Below are positions 1-7,475 of a stretch of DNA of 64,000 nt, in pieces; position 1 is the stretch's first letter, and the number at the start of each line of letters is the position of its first letter. The DNA comes from Aliarcobacter butzleri (lineage in GTDB: Bacteria; Campylobacterota; Campylobacteria; Campylobacterales; Arcobacteraceae). The stretch is taken from contig NZ_LT906455.1 of NCBI RefSeq assembly GCF_900187115.1, positions 372,001-436,000 of the forward strand, in the 5' to 3' direction. Under the pieces are notes generated by a model. It did no database searches, had not been told where the DNA came from, and saw only the letters and a list, made by a program, of their open reading frames with translations. Both the position numbers and the translations under genes were made by a program.

Positions 1-887
1 TGCCAGAAAAACCATTTTCTTGGGTTCCAAGAGAAAATCTTTTGTCTTATGAAGATCTGTTTAAATTTATAAAAGCTTCTATTGATGAAGGAATAAAAAA
101 AGTAAGAATCACAGGAGGAGAACCTCTATTAAGAGAAGATTTGGATTTTTTTATAAAAATGGTTTTTGATTATAAAAAAGATATTGATTTAGCCTTAACA
201 ACAAATGGTTATTTATTATCAAAAATGGCAAAAAAATTAAAAGATGCAGGATTAAAAAGAGTAAATATCTCTTTAGACACTTTAAATAAAGAAACAGCTC
301 AAAAAATAGCACAAAAAGATGTTTTAGAAAAAGTTTTAGAAGGAATAGAAGAAGCATCTAAAGTTGGATTAAAAATTAAAATAAACTGCGTTCCATTAAA
401 AGGAGTAAGTGAAAAAGATGTACTAGAAGTTTTAGAATTTTGTAAAAGTAGAGGTTTTGTTGTAAGATTTATAGAATTTATGGAAAATTTTCATGCAAAA
501 GATGGAGCAAAAGGTTTAAACAGCGATGAAATAAAAGCTATTATTGCACAAAAGTATCCAAATTTTAAAACAGTTTTAAGAGATACAAGCTCTCCTGCAC
601 AATATTATGAATTAGAAGATGGATATCAATTTGGAATTATTGAACCACATAAAGATGATTTTTGTGCATCATGTAATAGAATTAGACTTACAGCAGAAGG
701 ATTTTTAATCCCCTGTTTATATTTTGAAGATGCAATGAGTATAAAAAATGCAGTTCAAAGTAATAAAATAGATGAAGCAGTAGAAATTTTAAAAAAAGTT
801 TTGAAAAATAAACCAGAAAAAAACAAATGGTCACAAAAAGATGATAATGAAGTTTCAACGAGAGCTTTTTATCAAACAGGCGGATAA
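1..887 (+). CDS. moaA: GTP 3',8-cyclase MoaA (5' end outside window)
   Basis: This is the C-terminal part of the radical-SAM enzyme that converts GTP to the first intermediate of molybdenum cofactor synthesis. The frame is open from base 3 and reads [15 protein letters not shown], so the gene starts before the window and the TTG at 42 is internal. Visible features are the [10 protein letters not shown] strand of the radical-SAM barrel, the C-terminal iron-sulfur motif [18 protein letters not shown], which binds the second 4Fe-4S cluster, and the conserved C-terminal double glycine (YQTGG). The N-terminal CxxxCxxC cluster lies upstream of the window. It is followed by rpsO, which has its own leader. 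Confidence 0.95.
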   Translation, partial: PEKPFSWVPRENLLSYEDLFKFIKASIDEGIKKVRITGGEPLLREDLDFFIKMVFDYKKDIDLALTTNGYLLSKMAKKLKDAGLKRVNISLDTLNKETAQKIAQKDVLEKVLEGIEEASKVGLKIKINCVPLKGVSEKDVLEVLEFCKSRGFVVRFIEFMENFHAKDGAKGLNSDEIKAIIAQKYPNFKTVLRDTSSPAQYYELEDGYQFGIIEPHKDDFCASCNRIRLTAEGFLIPCLYFEDAMSIKNAVQSNKIDEAVEILKKVLKNKPEKNKWSQKDDNEVSTRAFYQTGG

Positions 888-921
888 TATCCTATTAAAC
901 AAAAGTAAAGTATTTTTTTTA

Positions 922-951
922 TAAAATCCCATTTCATTTTTATAAATGAAA
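922..951 (+). promoter_or_regulatory. Putative rpsO promoter -10 and leader hairpin
   Basis: A TAAAAT -10-like hexamer lies at 922-927. It is followed by a perfect 8-bp hairpin, TTTCATTT (932-939) and AAATGAAA (944-951) with a TTAT loop. A very strong ribosome binding site, TAGGAGGT at 972-979, precedes the rpsO ATG at 984. In other bacteria S15 represses its own leader mRNA; the hairpin could serve that purpose, but this is only inference. Confidence 0.4.
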
Positions 952-983
952 AAAAATTCACATATACCTATTAGGAGGTCAAG

Positions 984-1256
984 ATGGCTTTAGATCAGGA
1001 AGTAAAAGCAGCTATTATTGCAAAATACGGAAAAAAAGATGGTGATACAGGTTCATCAGAAGTTCAAATTGCTTTATTAAGTGAGCAAATTAAAATTTTA
1101 ACTGAGCATTTAAAAGTATTTAAAAAAGATCACTCTTCAAGATTAGGTCTTTTAAAAATGGTTGGAAAAAGAAAAAGATTATTAGCATATTTAAAAAGAA
1201 CAGATTATGCTAGATTTACTGATATTGTAAATTCTTTAGGAATCAGAGCTAAATAA
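984..1256 (+). CDS. rpsO: 30S ribosomal protein S15
   Basis: The 90-residue product has the standard length for S15 and the family landmarks [15 protein letters not shown] near residues 22-36, the [22 protein letters not shown] segment near residues 49-70 (contacts 16S rRNA), and the C-terminal helix. S15 is a primary binder of the 16S rRNA central domain. The ATG at 984 is fixed by TAGGAGGT five bases upstream. A strong rho-independent terminator follows directly, so it is probably a single-gene transcript. The pnp gene that often follows rpsO is not present here. Confidence 0.97.
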   Translation: MALDQEVKAAIIAKYGKKDGDTGSSEVQIALLSEQIKILTEHLKVFKKDHSSRLGLLKMVGKRKRLLAYLKRTDYARFTDIVNSLGIRAK

Positions 1257-1278
1257 TTTTAGTTTTGTCTTAAAAAAA

Positions 1279-1313
1279 GGGATTGTAGTTTATTCTACAA
1301 TCCCTTTTTTTTT
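1279..1313 (+). terminator. Rho-independent terminator of rpsO
   Basis: GGGATTGTAG (1279-1288) pairs perfectly with CTACAATCCC (1295-1304) around a TTTATT loop. It is followed by nine T residues (1305-1313) and preceded by a matching A run, so the hairpin could also end transcripts arriving from the other side. Confidence 0.9.
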
Positions 1314-1384
1314 GCTCAATAAGTAATCTTAATAATAGTTCTTGTAAAATAGAAACAAAATAAAAATAGATTGGAATTTATAAT

Positions 1385-1782
1385 ATGTTATTAACAGAAA
1401 AAGTGAATATGCTTTACTTTCTTTGATTTCTATTGCAAAAAACAAAGAACCAAAGAATGTAGATGTTTTATCAAAAGAGTTAGATATATCAAAATCATTT
1501 TTAGCAAAAATTATGCAAAATTTGGCAAAACACGAGTTAGTAATATCTCATAGAGGAGTAAATGGTGGATTTGTACTAAAAAAACCTTTAGATGAGATTA
1601 CTATTTTAGAAATAGTTGAAGCAGCTGAAGAGAGAGTTCCTATGGTTTTTGAGTGTGCTCCATCTTTACAAAGTTGCCCAAATAATAAAGCTAAATCTTG
1701 TATTATATGGCCTTTATTGAATAATTTACAATTTAAAGTAAATGATTTTCTATCAAAATTAACTTTAAAAGATATTGCGTAA
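1385..1782 (+). pseudogene. Rrf2-family transcriptional regulator, frame broken near the 5' end
   Basis: The downstream frame (from TTG at 1423) encodes an Rrf2 winged-helix regulator: a helix-turn-helix around DVLSKELDISKSFLAKIMQNL, the wing motif RGVNGGFVLKKP, and a cysteine triad (FEC, QSC, KSC; spacing C-x6-C-x7-C) suited to binding an iron-sulfur cluster. The expected N-terminus is split. ATG at 1385 reads MLLTEK and then runs into a TGA, while the continuation SEYALLSLISIAKN is in the next frame. Inserting one A in the A run at 1398-1402 would restore MLLTEKSEYALLSLISIAKN. This is either a real one-base deletion, a sequencing error, or a truncated protein starting at TTG 1423. The stop overlaps the ATG of the next gene by one base, which suggests co-transcription with the DHH phosphoesterase. 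Confidence 0.65.
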
Positions 1783-2819
1783 TGAAATTATTTCATATTT
1801 CACATACGGATTTAGATGGATATGGTTGTCAATTAGTTACGAATGAATTTTTTAAAGATGCGATATTTTATAATGCAAATTATGGTTTAGAAGTAAAATT
1901 ATCTATAAAAAAAGTACTTGATGATATAAAAAACTATAAAGAGGAAAAAATACTTTTCATTATTAGTGACTTGAACTTGACTTTACAAGAGAGTGAAGAG
2001 TTAGATAATGAAATAAATATTTTAATAAATGATGGTTTTAATATAAAATTGCAGTTATTAGATCATCATATAACTGGAAAAAAAGGTGCTGAGAAATTTT
2101 CATGGTATTTTTTAGATGATAAAAGATGTGCAACACAAATAGTTTATGATTATTTGATTGAAGAATTTAATGCTCCAATTACATATCTTTCACCTTTAGT
2201 TAAAGCTATAAATGCAGTTGATATTTGGCTTGAGAATGAAACAAAAAACTTCGAGTTTGGAAAAGTTTTAATGTCAATGATAACTAAAGTAAAAGAGATA
2301 AATAATATTTTATTTGCAAATCTAAATAGAGAGTTTAAATTTTACTTACTTAAAAATGCTATAAAGTTTTTAGACGAAGAGAATGGTCATATAAAACTTG
2401 ATAATGAAGTACATTTTATGAAAAAAGAGTTTCTAAAACTTAATAATACAGATGATACTTTAGATAATTTAAGTGCTGTTTATCTTGTAAAATGTTTGGC
2501 TGATATAAAAGATGAATTAACAATTTTTTATAAAGGACAAAAAGGGCTTTTAACTTACTGTTTAGGTTCTATTTCAATTCCTGCAAATACTTTTTTAAGA
2601 GCAAATAGTGATTATGATTTTTTTATAGATATAAACAAAAAAGGTAATGCTTCATTTAGAGCTGATGGAAAACTTGATGTTTCACTTCTTGCTTCAAAAC
2701 TAGCAAATGGTGGTGGTCATATAAATGCAAGTGGTTGTAAATTTGAAGATTTTAAAGAAACGATAGATATTTTAGAAGTAAAAAAGTACATTCAAGAAAA
2801 GTTGGATAATTTATCATAA
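1782..2819 (+). CDS. DHH-family phosphoesterase (NrnA/NrnB-like)
   Basis: The 345-residue protein has the full DHH phosphoesterase signature. It carries HTDLDG (residues 8-13), D63 in ISDLN, the DHH triad at 94-96 (LLDHHITG) and D147 in VDIW, all metal ligands. The DHHA1 substrate-binding motif GGGHINASGC starts at 310. Related enzymes degrade short oligoribonucleotides (NrnA, NrnB/YngD) or cyclic dinucleotide breakdown products; the precise substrate cannot be read from sequence. The ATG overlaps the stop of the upstream Rrf2-type gene (TAATG), and the CoA-binding protein follows 10 bases downstream, so the three probably form one operon. Confidence 0.85.
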   Translation: MKLFHISHTDLDGYGCQLVTNEFFKDAIFYNANYGLEVKLSIKKVLDDIKNYKEEKILFIISDLNLTLQESEELDNEINILINDGFNIKLQLLDHHITGKKGAEKFSWYFLDDKRCATQIVYDYLIEEFNAPITYLSPLVKAINAVDIWLENETKNFEFGKVLMSMITKVKEINNILFANLNREFKFYLLKNAIKFLDEENGHIKLDNEVHFMKKEFLKLNNTDDTLDNLSAVYLVKCLADIKDELTIFYKGQKGLLTYCLGSISIPANTFLRANSDYDFFIDINKKGNASFRADGKLDVSLLASKLANGGGHINASGCKFEDFKETIDILEVKKYIQEKLDNLS

Positions 2820-2829
2820 AGGAGAGAAA

Positions 2830-3261
2830 ATGGAGTGTGAATTCCCAACAATTAATTCAAAAAGTGAAGAGATATTAGAAATTTTTAAAAATACAAAAAC
2901 AATAGCAATAGCAGGACTTTCACCAGATCCTACTAAAGCTTCAAATATTGTTGCAGCTTATTTACAAAATGCTGGATTTAAAATAGTACCTATATATCCA
3001 AAAGAAGAGACTATTTTAGGCGAAAAAGTTTATAGAAGTTTAAGTGAAATACCATTTAGTATTGATATGGTTGATATTTTTAGAAAACCTGATGCTATTG
3101 CTTTGATTGTTGATGAAGCAATAAAAAGAGGTGATATTAAAACTGTTTGGTTTCAATTAGGCTTAGCAAATAATGAAGCTGCAAAAAAAGCGAAAGAAGC
3201 AGGACTAAATGTAGTACAAAATAAATGTACTAAGATTGAGCATAACGCACTATTTAATTAA
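2830..3261 (+). CDS. CoA-binding domain protein (YccU type)
   Basis: The 143-residue product is a single Rossmann-like CoA-binding domain, as in the N-terminal domain of succinyl-CoA synthetase alpha. The nucleotide-binding segment is TIAIAGLSPDPTKASNIVAA near residues 24-43, followed by IVPIYPKEETILGEKVYRSL. Stand-alone members such as E. coli YccU have no settled role. A clear AAAGGAGAG site precedes the ATG. Its 3' end overlaps the convergent histidine kinase gene by four bases. Confidence 0.85.
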   Translation: MECEFPTINSKSEEILEIFKNTKTIAIAGLSPDPTKASNIVAAYLQNAGFKIVPIYPKEETILGEKVYRSLSEIPFSIDMVDIFRKPDAIALIVDEAIKRGDIKTVWFQLGLANNEAAKKAKEAGLNVVQNKCTKIEHNALFN

Positions 3262-4544
3262 TCATTTTTTGATGTGTTGTTTAATATAAGTTTTGCAACA
3301 CATCCTGATTTATCATCTTTTCTATTGTTTATAGAAATTCTAGCTTTTAAAGCTTCCGCTGCAATTTTTGCCAAATAAAGTCCTAGTCCTACACCACTTT
3401 GATTTCCTATTTTTTTAAATGGTGCAAAAAGATCAGTATTTCCATCTATTCCTATACCTTCATCTGTAACAGTTAGGATTATTTCATCACCTTTTTTTCT
3501 AAGTTTTATAGATATTGATTTATTATTTGGAGTAAATTTTATGGCATTTTGTATAAAGTTTTGTAAAATTTGATTAAATAAAGTTATTTGAATAGAAGTA
3601 TCAAGTTTATTTACATTTGAAAAAAACGAAATATCAATATTTTTTTGAGCACTTAACATTTTGTAGTCATTTGTTTTATTTTTAATATATTCTACTAAAT
3701 CTAAATCTGTGGCTTGTTCAAACTGTGCTCCTTCTGTTCTTCCTATATCTAAGATAGATGAAATCATAATATTCATATCATCAATCTCTTTTATTGTAAG
3801 TTTTAAAGCCTCTTCATATTGTTGTATTTCTCTTTTTTTCTTTAATAAAACTTCATTTTTTAATTTCATAACAGCAAGAGGAGTTTTTAATTCGTGAGCA
3901 ATCCCAATAAAGAGTTCTTTTTTGAATTTTACATAAGTTCCAATTCTATGAGTTAAAGAATTTATAGAATTTGCTAAAGAGTGAAATTCTACAGGTAAAT
4001 CTTTTTTATCAATTTTTGATAAAGAGTTTTCATCCATATTTGCTAATTTTTTATTAATTTGTATGATTGGTTTTAATAAAGTTCTTGAAACTACAAAAGA
4101 GTATAAAAGCATTAAAATAAATCCTGGAATAGCAAGAATAAAAAGGTTTTTAAATATTATTGAGTATATCAAATCTCTTTCTAAAGTTATATTTCTAGTT
4201 ATTTGTAAAAAATCTCCTTCTTTTAAATCAAAAGGATATAATAATTCTAGGTAGTATTTATTATTAGTGTTAAAGTTAGAAAAATTTATATCTTTTAATT
4301 TGTAATTTTTTACTAAATTAATAGTTTGAATATCTGTTTTAACTGGAGTAAATTTATCTGGTGAAATATAATTTTTTTCTATTTGTTGTGCTTGACGAAG
4401 TAAATTGTCTTGAATATCATTATAAAAAGAGTTTTTAGCGTATTCATAAAAAATAAAAGAAAGAACAATAATGAAAATAGAAGTTGCTATAATCAATTTA
4501 TTGTAAAATTGTTTATATATACTTTTATTTTCCATTATTTCCAT
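3258..4544 (-). CDS. Sensor histidine kinase, partner of the HsrA/CosR-like regulator
   Basis: The 428-residue membrane kinase has a first membrane segment near residues 17-37, a periplasmic region of about 90 residues, a second membrane segment near 131-153, a HAMP linker, then HisKA with H217 in GIAHELKTPLAV. The ATPase domain follows with an N box (QNFIQNAIKFTPN), a G1 box (TDEGIGID) and a G2 box (GVGLGLYLAK), so it should be catalytically intact. It lies 15 bases downstream of the response regulator at 4560-5240 in the same orientation, which marks the two as a cognate pair. The regulator's closest relatives in Helicobacter and Campylobacter have no such partner. The signal it senses is unknown. 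Confidence 0.9.
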   Translation of the reverse strand: MEIMENKSIYKQFYNKLIIATSIFIIVLSFIFYEYAKNSFYNDIQDNLLRQAQQIEKNYISPDKFTPVKTDIQTINLVKNYKLKDINFSNFNTNNKYYLELLYPFDLKEGDFLQITRNITLERDLIYSIIFKNLFILAIPGFILMLLYSFVVSRTLLKPIIQINKKLANMDENSLSKIDKKDLPVEFHSLANSINSLTHRIGTYVKFKKELFIGIAHELKTPLAVMKLKNEVLLKKKREIQQYEEALKLTIKEIDDMNIMISSILDIGRTEGAQFEQATDLDLVEYIKNKTNDYKMLSAQKNIDISFFSNVNKLDTSIQITLFNQILQNFIQNAIKFTPNNKSISIKLRKKGDEIILTVTDEGIGIDGNTDLFAPFKKIGNQSGVGLGLYLAKIAAEALKARISINNRKDDKSGCVAKLILNNTSKND

Positions 4545-4559
4545 AATTTAAATATAGAT

Positions 4560-5240
4560 TTATTTATCCTCTGCTACGTTTGGATAGCAAAATCTATATC
4601 CTCTTCTTCTAATAGTTTCAATTGTAGAAATATTTAATGGTTTATCCATTTTTTGTCTAATTTGGTTGATAGCAACTTCAATTACGTTTGGAGTAACAAG
4701 TTCTGGTTCTTCCCAAATAGCATCTAATAATTGTTCTTTTGAAACAATTTGGTCTCTGTGACGTGCTAGGTGAGTTAATACTTCAAAAGGTTTACCTTTT
4801 AATTCTATCTCTTCTCCAGCATACTCAATTTTTTCTTCATCAGGATTGATTACTAAATCATCAATCTCAATTACATTTGTTCCACCAAATCTTAATCTTG
4901 CCTCAATTCTTGCAAGTAAGATATCAAAATCAAATGGTTTTTTAATGAAATCATCTGCACCAGATTTTAGTGCTTCTATTTCAGATTCTTTATCATCTCT
5001 TGCAGAAATGATAACAACAGCCGTTCTTGAACTTCTATTTTTTACAATTTTACACAATTCAATACCATCACCATCAGGTAACATCCAGTCAGTTAATACT
5101 AAATCATAATTTCTAATATCAATAAAATATTCTGCATCTTTGTAATTTTCAGCAGTATCTACTTGATAACCGAAGTCTGTTAAACCTTCTTGTAGTGTTC
5201 TGTTTAATGTAATTTCATCTTCAATAATTAAAATTCTCAT
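4560..5240 (-). CDS. OmpR-family response regulator of the HsrA/CosR type
   Basis: The 226-residue protein is a receiver plus winged-helix regulator. The DNA-binding half carries KGKPFEVLTHLARHRDQIVS and VTPNVIEVAINQIRQKMDKP, which I recognise as nearly identical to HsrA (HP1043) of H. pylori and CosR of C. jejuni. Unlike those orphan regulators, this receiver keeps the acidic residues at 7-9, the phosphoacceptor D51 (LTDWMLPDGDG), S79 and K101 (IKKPF), so it should be phosphorylated. The histidine kinase follows 15 bases downstream. Repeats resembling the HP1043 binding site lie just upstream of its start. It probably controls redox or central metabolic genes as the orthologues do; that part is inference. 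Confidence 0.88.
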   Translation of the reverse strand: MRILIIEDEITLNRTLQEGLTDFGYQVDTAENYKDAEYFIDIRNYDLVLTDWMLPDGDGIELCKIVKNRSSRTAVVIISARDDKESEIEALKSGADDFIKKPFDFDILLARIEARLRFGGTNVIEIDDLVINPDEEKIEYAGEEIELKGKPFEVLTHLARHRDQIVSKEQLLDAIWEEPELVTPNVIEVAINQIRQKMDKPLNISTIETIRRRGYRFCYPNVAEDK

Positions 5241-5253
5241 AATTATCCTTAAA

Positions 5254-5270
5254 TTTAAGTTAAATTTAAT
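5254..5270. promoter_or_regulatory. Candidate HsrA-type tandem box next to the regulator's start
   Basis: TTTAAG (5254-5259), five bases, then TTTAAT (5265-5270) matches the tandem TTTAAG-N5-TTTAAG arrangement I recall for HP1043 operators. It lies 14 bases upstream of the start of the response regulator gene, where it could mediate autoregulation. The region is very AT-rich, so chance occurrence is possible. Confidence 0.4.
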
Positions 5271-5303
5271 TTTCGACGGAAGTATAACATAAAAAATGGA
5301 AAA

Positions 5304-5320
5304 TTTAAAGCCTTTTTAAG
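5304..5320. promoter_or_regulatory. Second candidate HsrA-type tandem box in the same divergent region
   Basis: TTTAAA (5304-5309), GCCTT, then TTTAAG (5315-5320) repeats the five-base spacing seen at 5254-5270. It sits in the 196-base divergent region between the regulator and the PpiC-type isomerase gene, where it could influence either promoter. Confidence 0.35.
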
Positions 5321-5436
5321 TTAAATATTAAAATTTATAAAATTATTCAATAAAAAATAATATTTACATATAAAAATCAACTATTTATTAACTATGAAAA
5401 GATAAAATATTGCAAAATTAATTTCTAAGGAATAAA

Positions 5437-6246
5437 ATGAAAAAAATAGTTTCAAGTTTGGTTGCATCTATTGCACTAGCAACAGCTTTAAATGCTGCTG
5501 ATGTATCTTATGCAACAGTAAATGGTGAAAATATCACTAAACAAGATATTGCAATGGCATTACAAGATCCAAGAGTAGATTTTGATAAATTACCTCAAGA
5601 AGCAAAAACACAAATTTTAGAGCAAATAGTAAACATGAAACTAATAGCACAACATGCTATTGATGATGGTGTTGAAAAAGATGCAAAATATGTAGAAGCT
5701 ATGAAAAAAATAAAAAGTAATTTAGCTCTAGAAGTTTGGCAAAAAAATGAAATTGATAAAATAAAAGTTACAGAAGCAGATAAAAAAGATTTCTATGAAA
5801 AAAATAAAGAAAAATTTGTTGAGCCTGAAACTTTTGAAGCAAGTCATATTTTAGTAAAAACAGAAGCTGAAGCAAAAGATATAATATCTCAATTAGATAA
5901 AGCACCAAATAAAGTAGAAAAATTCAAAGAATTATCAAAAAAATCTTTAGATACAGCTTCTGCTAAAAATGGAGGAGCATTAGGTAGATTTGCAGTTGAG
6001 CAAATGGTTCCAGAATTTGGAAGCGCAGTTAAAGCTTTAGCAAAAGGTACATATTCAAAAACTCCTGTAAAAACACAATTTGGTTATCATGTAATATATT
6101 TAAAAGATAAATTCCCTTCAAAAACTTTTGCATATACTGAAGTAGAAAAAAATATCAATCAAGTTTTAATCGGAAATGCACTTAACAAAAAAATCAAAGA
6201 GTTAGTTGAAGATTTAAGAAAAGATGCAAAAATCGTAATCAAATAA
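5437..6246 (+). CDS. Periplasmic PpiC/SurA-type peptidyl-prolyl isomerase (PEB4-like)
   Basis: The 269-residue protein begins with a clear signal peptide (MKKIVSSLVASIALATALNA, cleavage near residue 20). An N-terminal chaperone region with the SurA-like start VNGENITKQDIA follows, then a parvulin-type rotamase domain at about residues 130-225 (EASHILVKTEAEAKDII ... NGGALGRFAVEQMVPEF ... TPVKTQFGYHVIYL). Size and layout match PEB4/Cbf2 of Campylobacter, a periplasmic folding factor for outer membrane proteins. The ribosome binding site is TAAGGA. The fructose-bisphosphate aldolase gene follows after only 10 bases, as it does next to PEB4 in C. jejuni as far as I recall. Confidence 0.88.
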   Translation: MKKIVSSLVASIALATALNAADVSYATVNGENITKQDIAMALQDPRVDFDKLPQEAKTQILEQIVNMKLIAQHAIDDGVEKDAKYVEAMKKIKSNLALEVWQKNEIDKIKVTEADKKDFYEKNKEKFVEPETFEASHILVKTEAEAKDIISQLDKAPNKVEKFKELSKKSLDTASAKNGGALGRFAVEQMVPEFGSAVKALAKGTYSKTPVKTQFGYHVIYLKDKFPSKTFAYTEVEKNINQVLIGNALNKKIKELVEDLRKDAKIVIK

Positions 6247-6256
6247 GGAGATTAGT

Positions 6257-7324
6257 TTGGGTGTATTAGATATAGTAAAAGCTGGTGTTTTAACTGGTAG
6301 CGAAGCAAAAAAACTTTTTGCTTTTGCTAAAGAAAATAATTTTGCAATACCTGCTGTTAATGTTGTAGGAACCGATTCTGTAAATGCTGTACTTGAAGCA
6401 GCTCTTAAAGTTAACTCACCTGTAATTATCCAATTCTCAAATGGTGGAGCAGGATTTTACGCTGGTAAAGGTTTAAAATCTTCTGATGCTGCGGTTCTTG
6501 GAGCAATTAGTGGTGCTAACCATGTACATACTATGGCAAAAGCTTATGGAATTCCAGTTATTTTGCATACAGACCATGCAGCTAAAAAACTTTTACCTTG
6601 GATTGATGGATTAATTGAAGCTGGAGCTGAACACTTTTCAAAAACAGGACGACCTTTATTTACTTCTCATATGCTTGATTTAAGTGAAGAGAGTTTAGAA
6701 GAAAATATTGAAACATGTGTTGAGTATTTCAAAAAAATGAGTAAGCTTGATATGATGCTTGAAATTGAACTTGGAATTACTGGTGGTGAAGAAGATGGTG
6801 TTGATAACAGTGATGTTGATAACGCAAAACTATATACACAACCAGAAGAAGTTTGTTATGCTTATGAAAAATTAAAAGAAGTAAGTGATAACTTTACTAT
6901 TGCTGCAAGTTTTGGAAATGTTCATGGTGTTTATAAACCAGGAAATGTTATTTTAAGTCCAAAAATTTTAGATAATTCACAAAAATATATTCAAGATAAA
7001 TTAAAAACTTCTTCAAAACCAGTTGATTTTGTATTCCATGGAGGTTCAGGTTCTTTACTTGAAGAGATTAGAGAAGCTATCTCTTATGGTGTTATAAAAA
7101 TGAATATTGATACAGATACTCAATGGGCAACTTGGGATGGTGTTAGAGCTTATGAAGCAAAATATCATGGATATTTACAAGGACAAATTGGAAATCCTGA
7201 AGGTGAAGATAAACCTAATAAAAACTACTATGACCCAAGAAAATGGTTAAGAGCTGGACAAGAAACTATGATTGCTAGACTTGAAACTGCATTTTCTGAT
7301 TTATGTTCATTAAATAAAAACTAA
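6257..7324 (+). CDS. fbaA: Class II fructose-bisphosphate aldolase
   Basis: The 355-residue length and sequence fit the class IIA zinc aldolases such as E. coli FbaA. Visible features are the zinc-site motif HTDHA, ELGITGGEEDG in the middle of the barrel, ASFGNVHGVY, the phosphate-binding FHGGSGS, and INIDTDTQ-like MNIDTDTQWATWDG near the C-terminus. It interconverts fructose 1,6-bisphosphate with dihydroxyacetone phosphate and glyceraldehyde 3-phosphate; in Campylobacterota this mainly serves gluconeogenesis. The start is a TTG at 6257, supported by AAGGAG at 6245-6250. A hairpin terminator follows the stop. Confidence 0.95.
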   Translation: MGVLDIVKAGVLTGSEAKKLFAFAKENNFAIPAVNVVGTDSVNAVLEAALKVNSPVIIQFSNGGAGFYAGKGLKSSDAAVLGAISGANHVHTMAKAYGIPVILHTDHAAKKLLPWIDGLIEAGAEHFSKTGRPLFTSHMLDLSEESLEENIETCVEYFKKMSKLDMMLEIELGITGGEEDGVDNSDVDNAKLYTQPEEVCYAYEKLKEVSDNFTIAASFGNVHGVYKPGNVILSPKILDNSQKYIQDKLKTSSKPVDFVFHGGSGSLLEEIREAISYGVIKMNIDTDTQWATWDGVRAYEAKYHGYLQGQIGNPEGEDKPNKNYYDPRKWLRAGQETMIARLETAFSDLCSLNKN

Positions 7325-7326
7325 AT

Positions 7327-7367
7327 ATTTTAGGGAATAAACTCCCTAAAATAAACTTCTTTTTTAT
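7327..7367 (+). terminator. Terminator of the isomerase-aldolase operon
   Basis: ATTTTAGGGA (7327-7336) and TCCCTAAAAT (7343-7352) form a perfect 10-bp stem around ATAAAC. A T-rich stretch (TTCTTTTTTAT) follows after a few bases, so termination is plausible although the T run is slightly displaced. Confidence 0.65.
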
Positions 7368-7396
7368 AAAAATAAAAATCATTATTTATTTGTTAC

Positions 7397-7452
7397 TATA
7401 ATGCTATGAAATAAGAGTATAATTTTTGCATGAAGAAAAAGAAATTTTTCTT
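7397..7452 (+). promoter_or_regulatory. Promoter region and leader hairpin of the aldehyde dehydrogenase gene
   Basis: Two consensus -10 elements TATAAT lie at 7397-7402 and 7418-7423. The leader contains a hairpin, AAGAAAAA (7433-7440) with TTTTTCTT (7445-7452), ahead of the AAAGAGGAAG ribosome binding site for the ATG at 7476. Confidence 0.5.
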
Positions 7453-7475
7453 TAAATAAAAAAGAGGAAGAAAAG

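Noticed and set aside
42-44. TTG at 42 as the start of moaA
   Set aside because: The frame is open upstream to the window edge and encodes conserved MoaA residues; the gene is cut by the window, not short.
1398-1402. Phase-variable homopolymer in the Rrf2-type gene
   Set aside because: The A run is only five bases long, too short for typical slippage switching; a fixed deletion or sequencing error is more likely.
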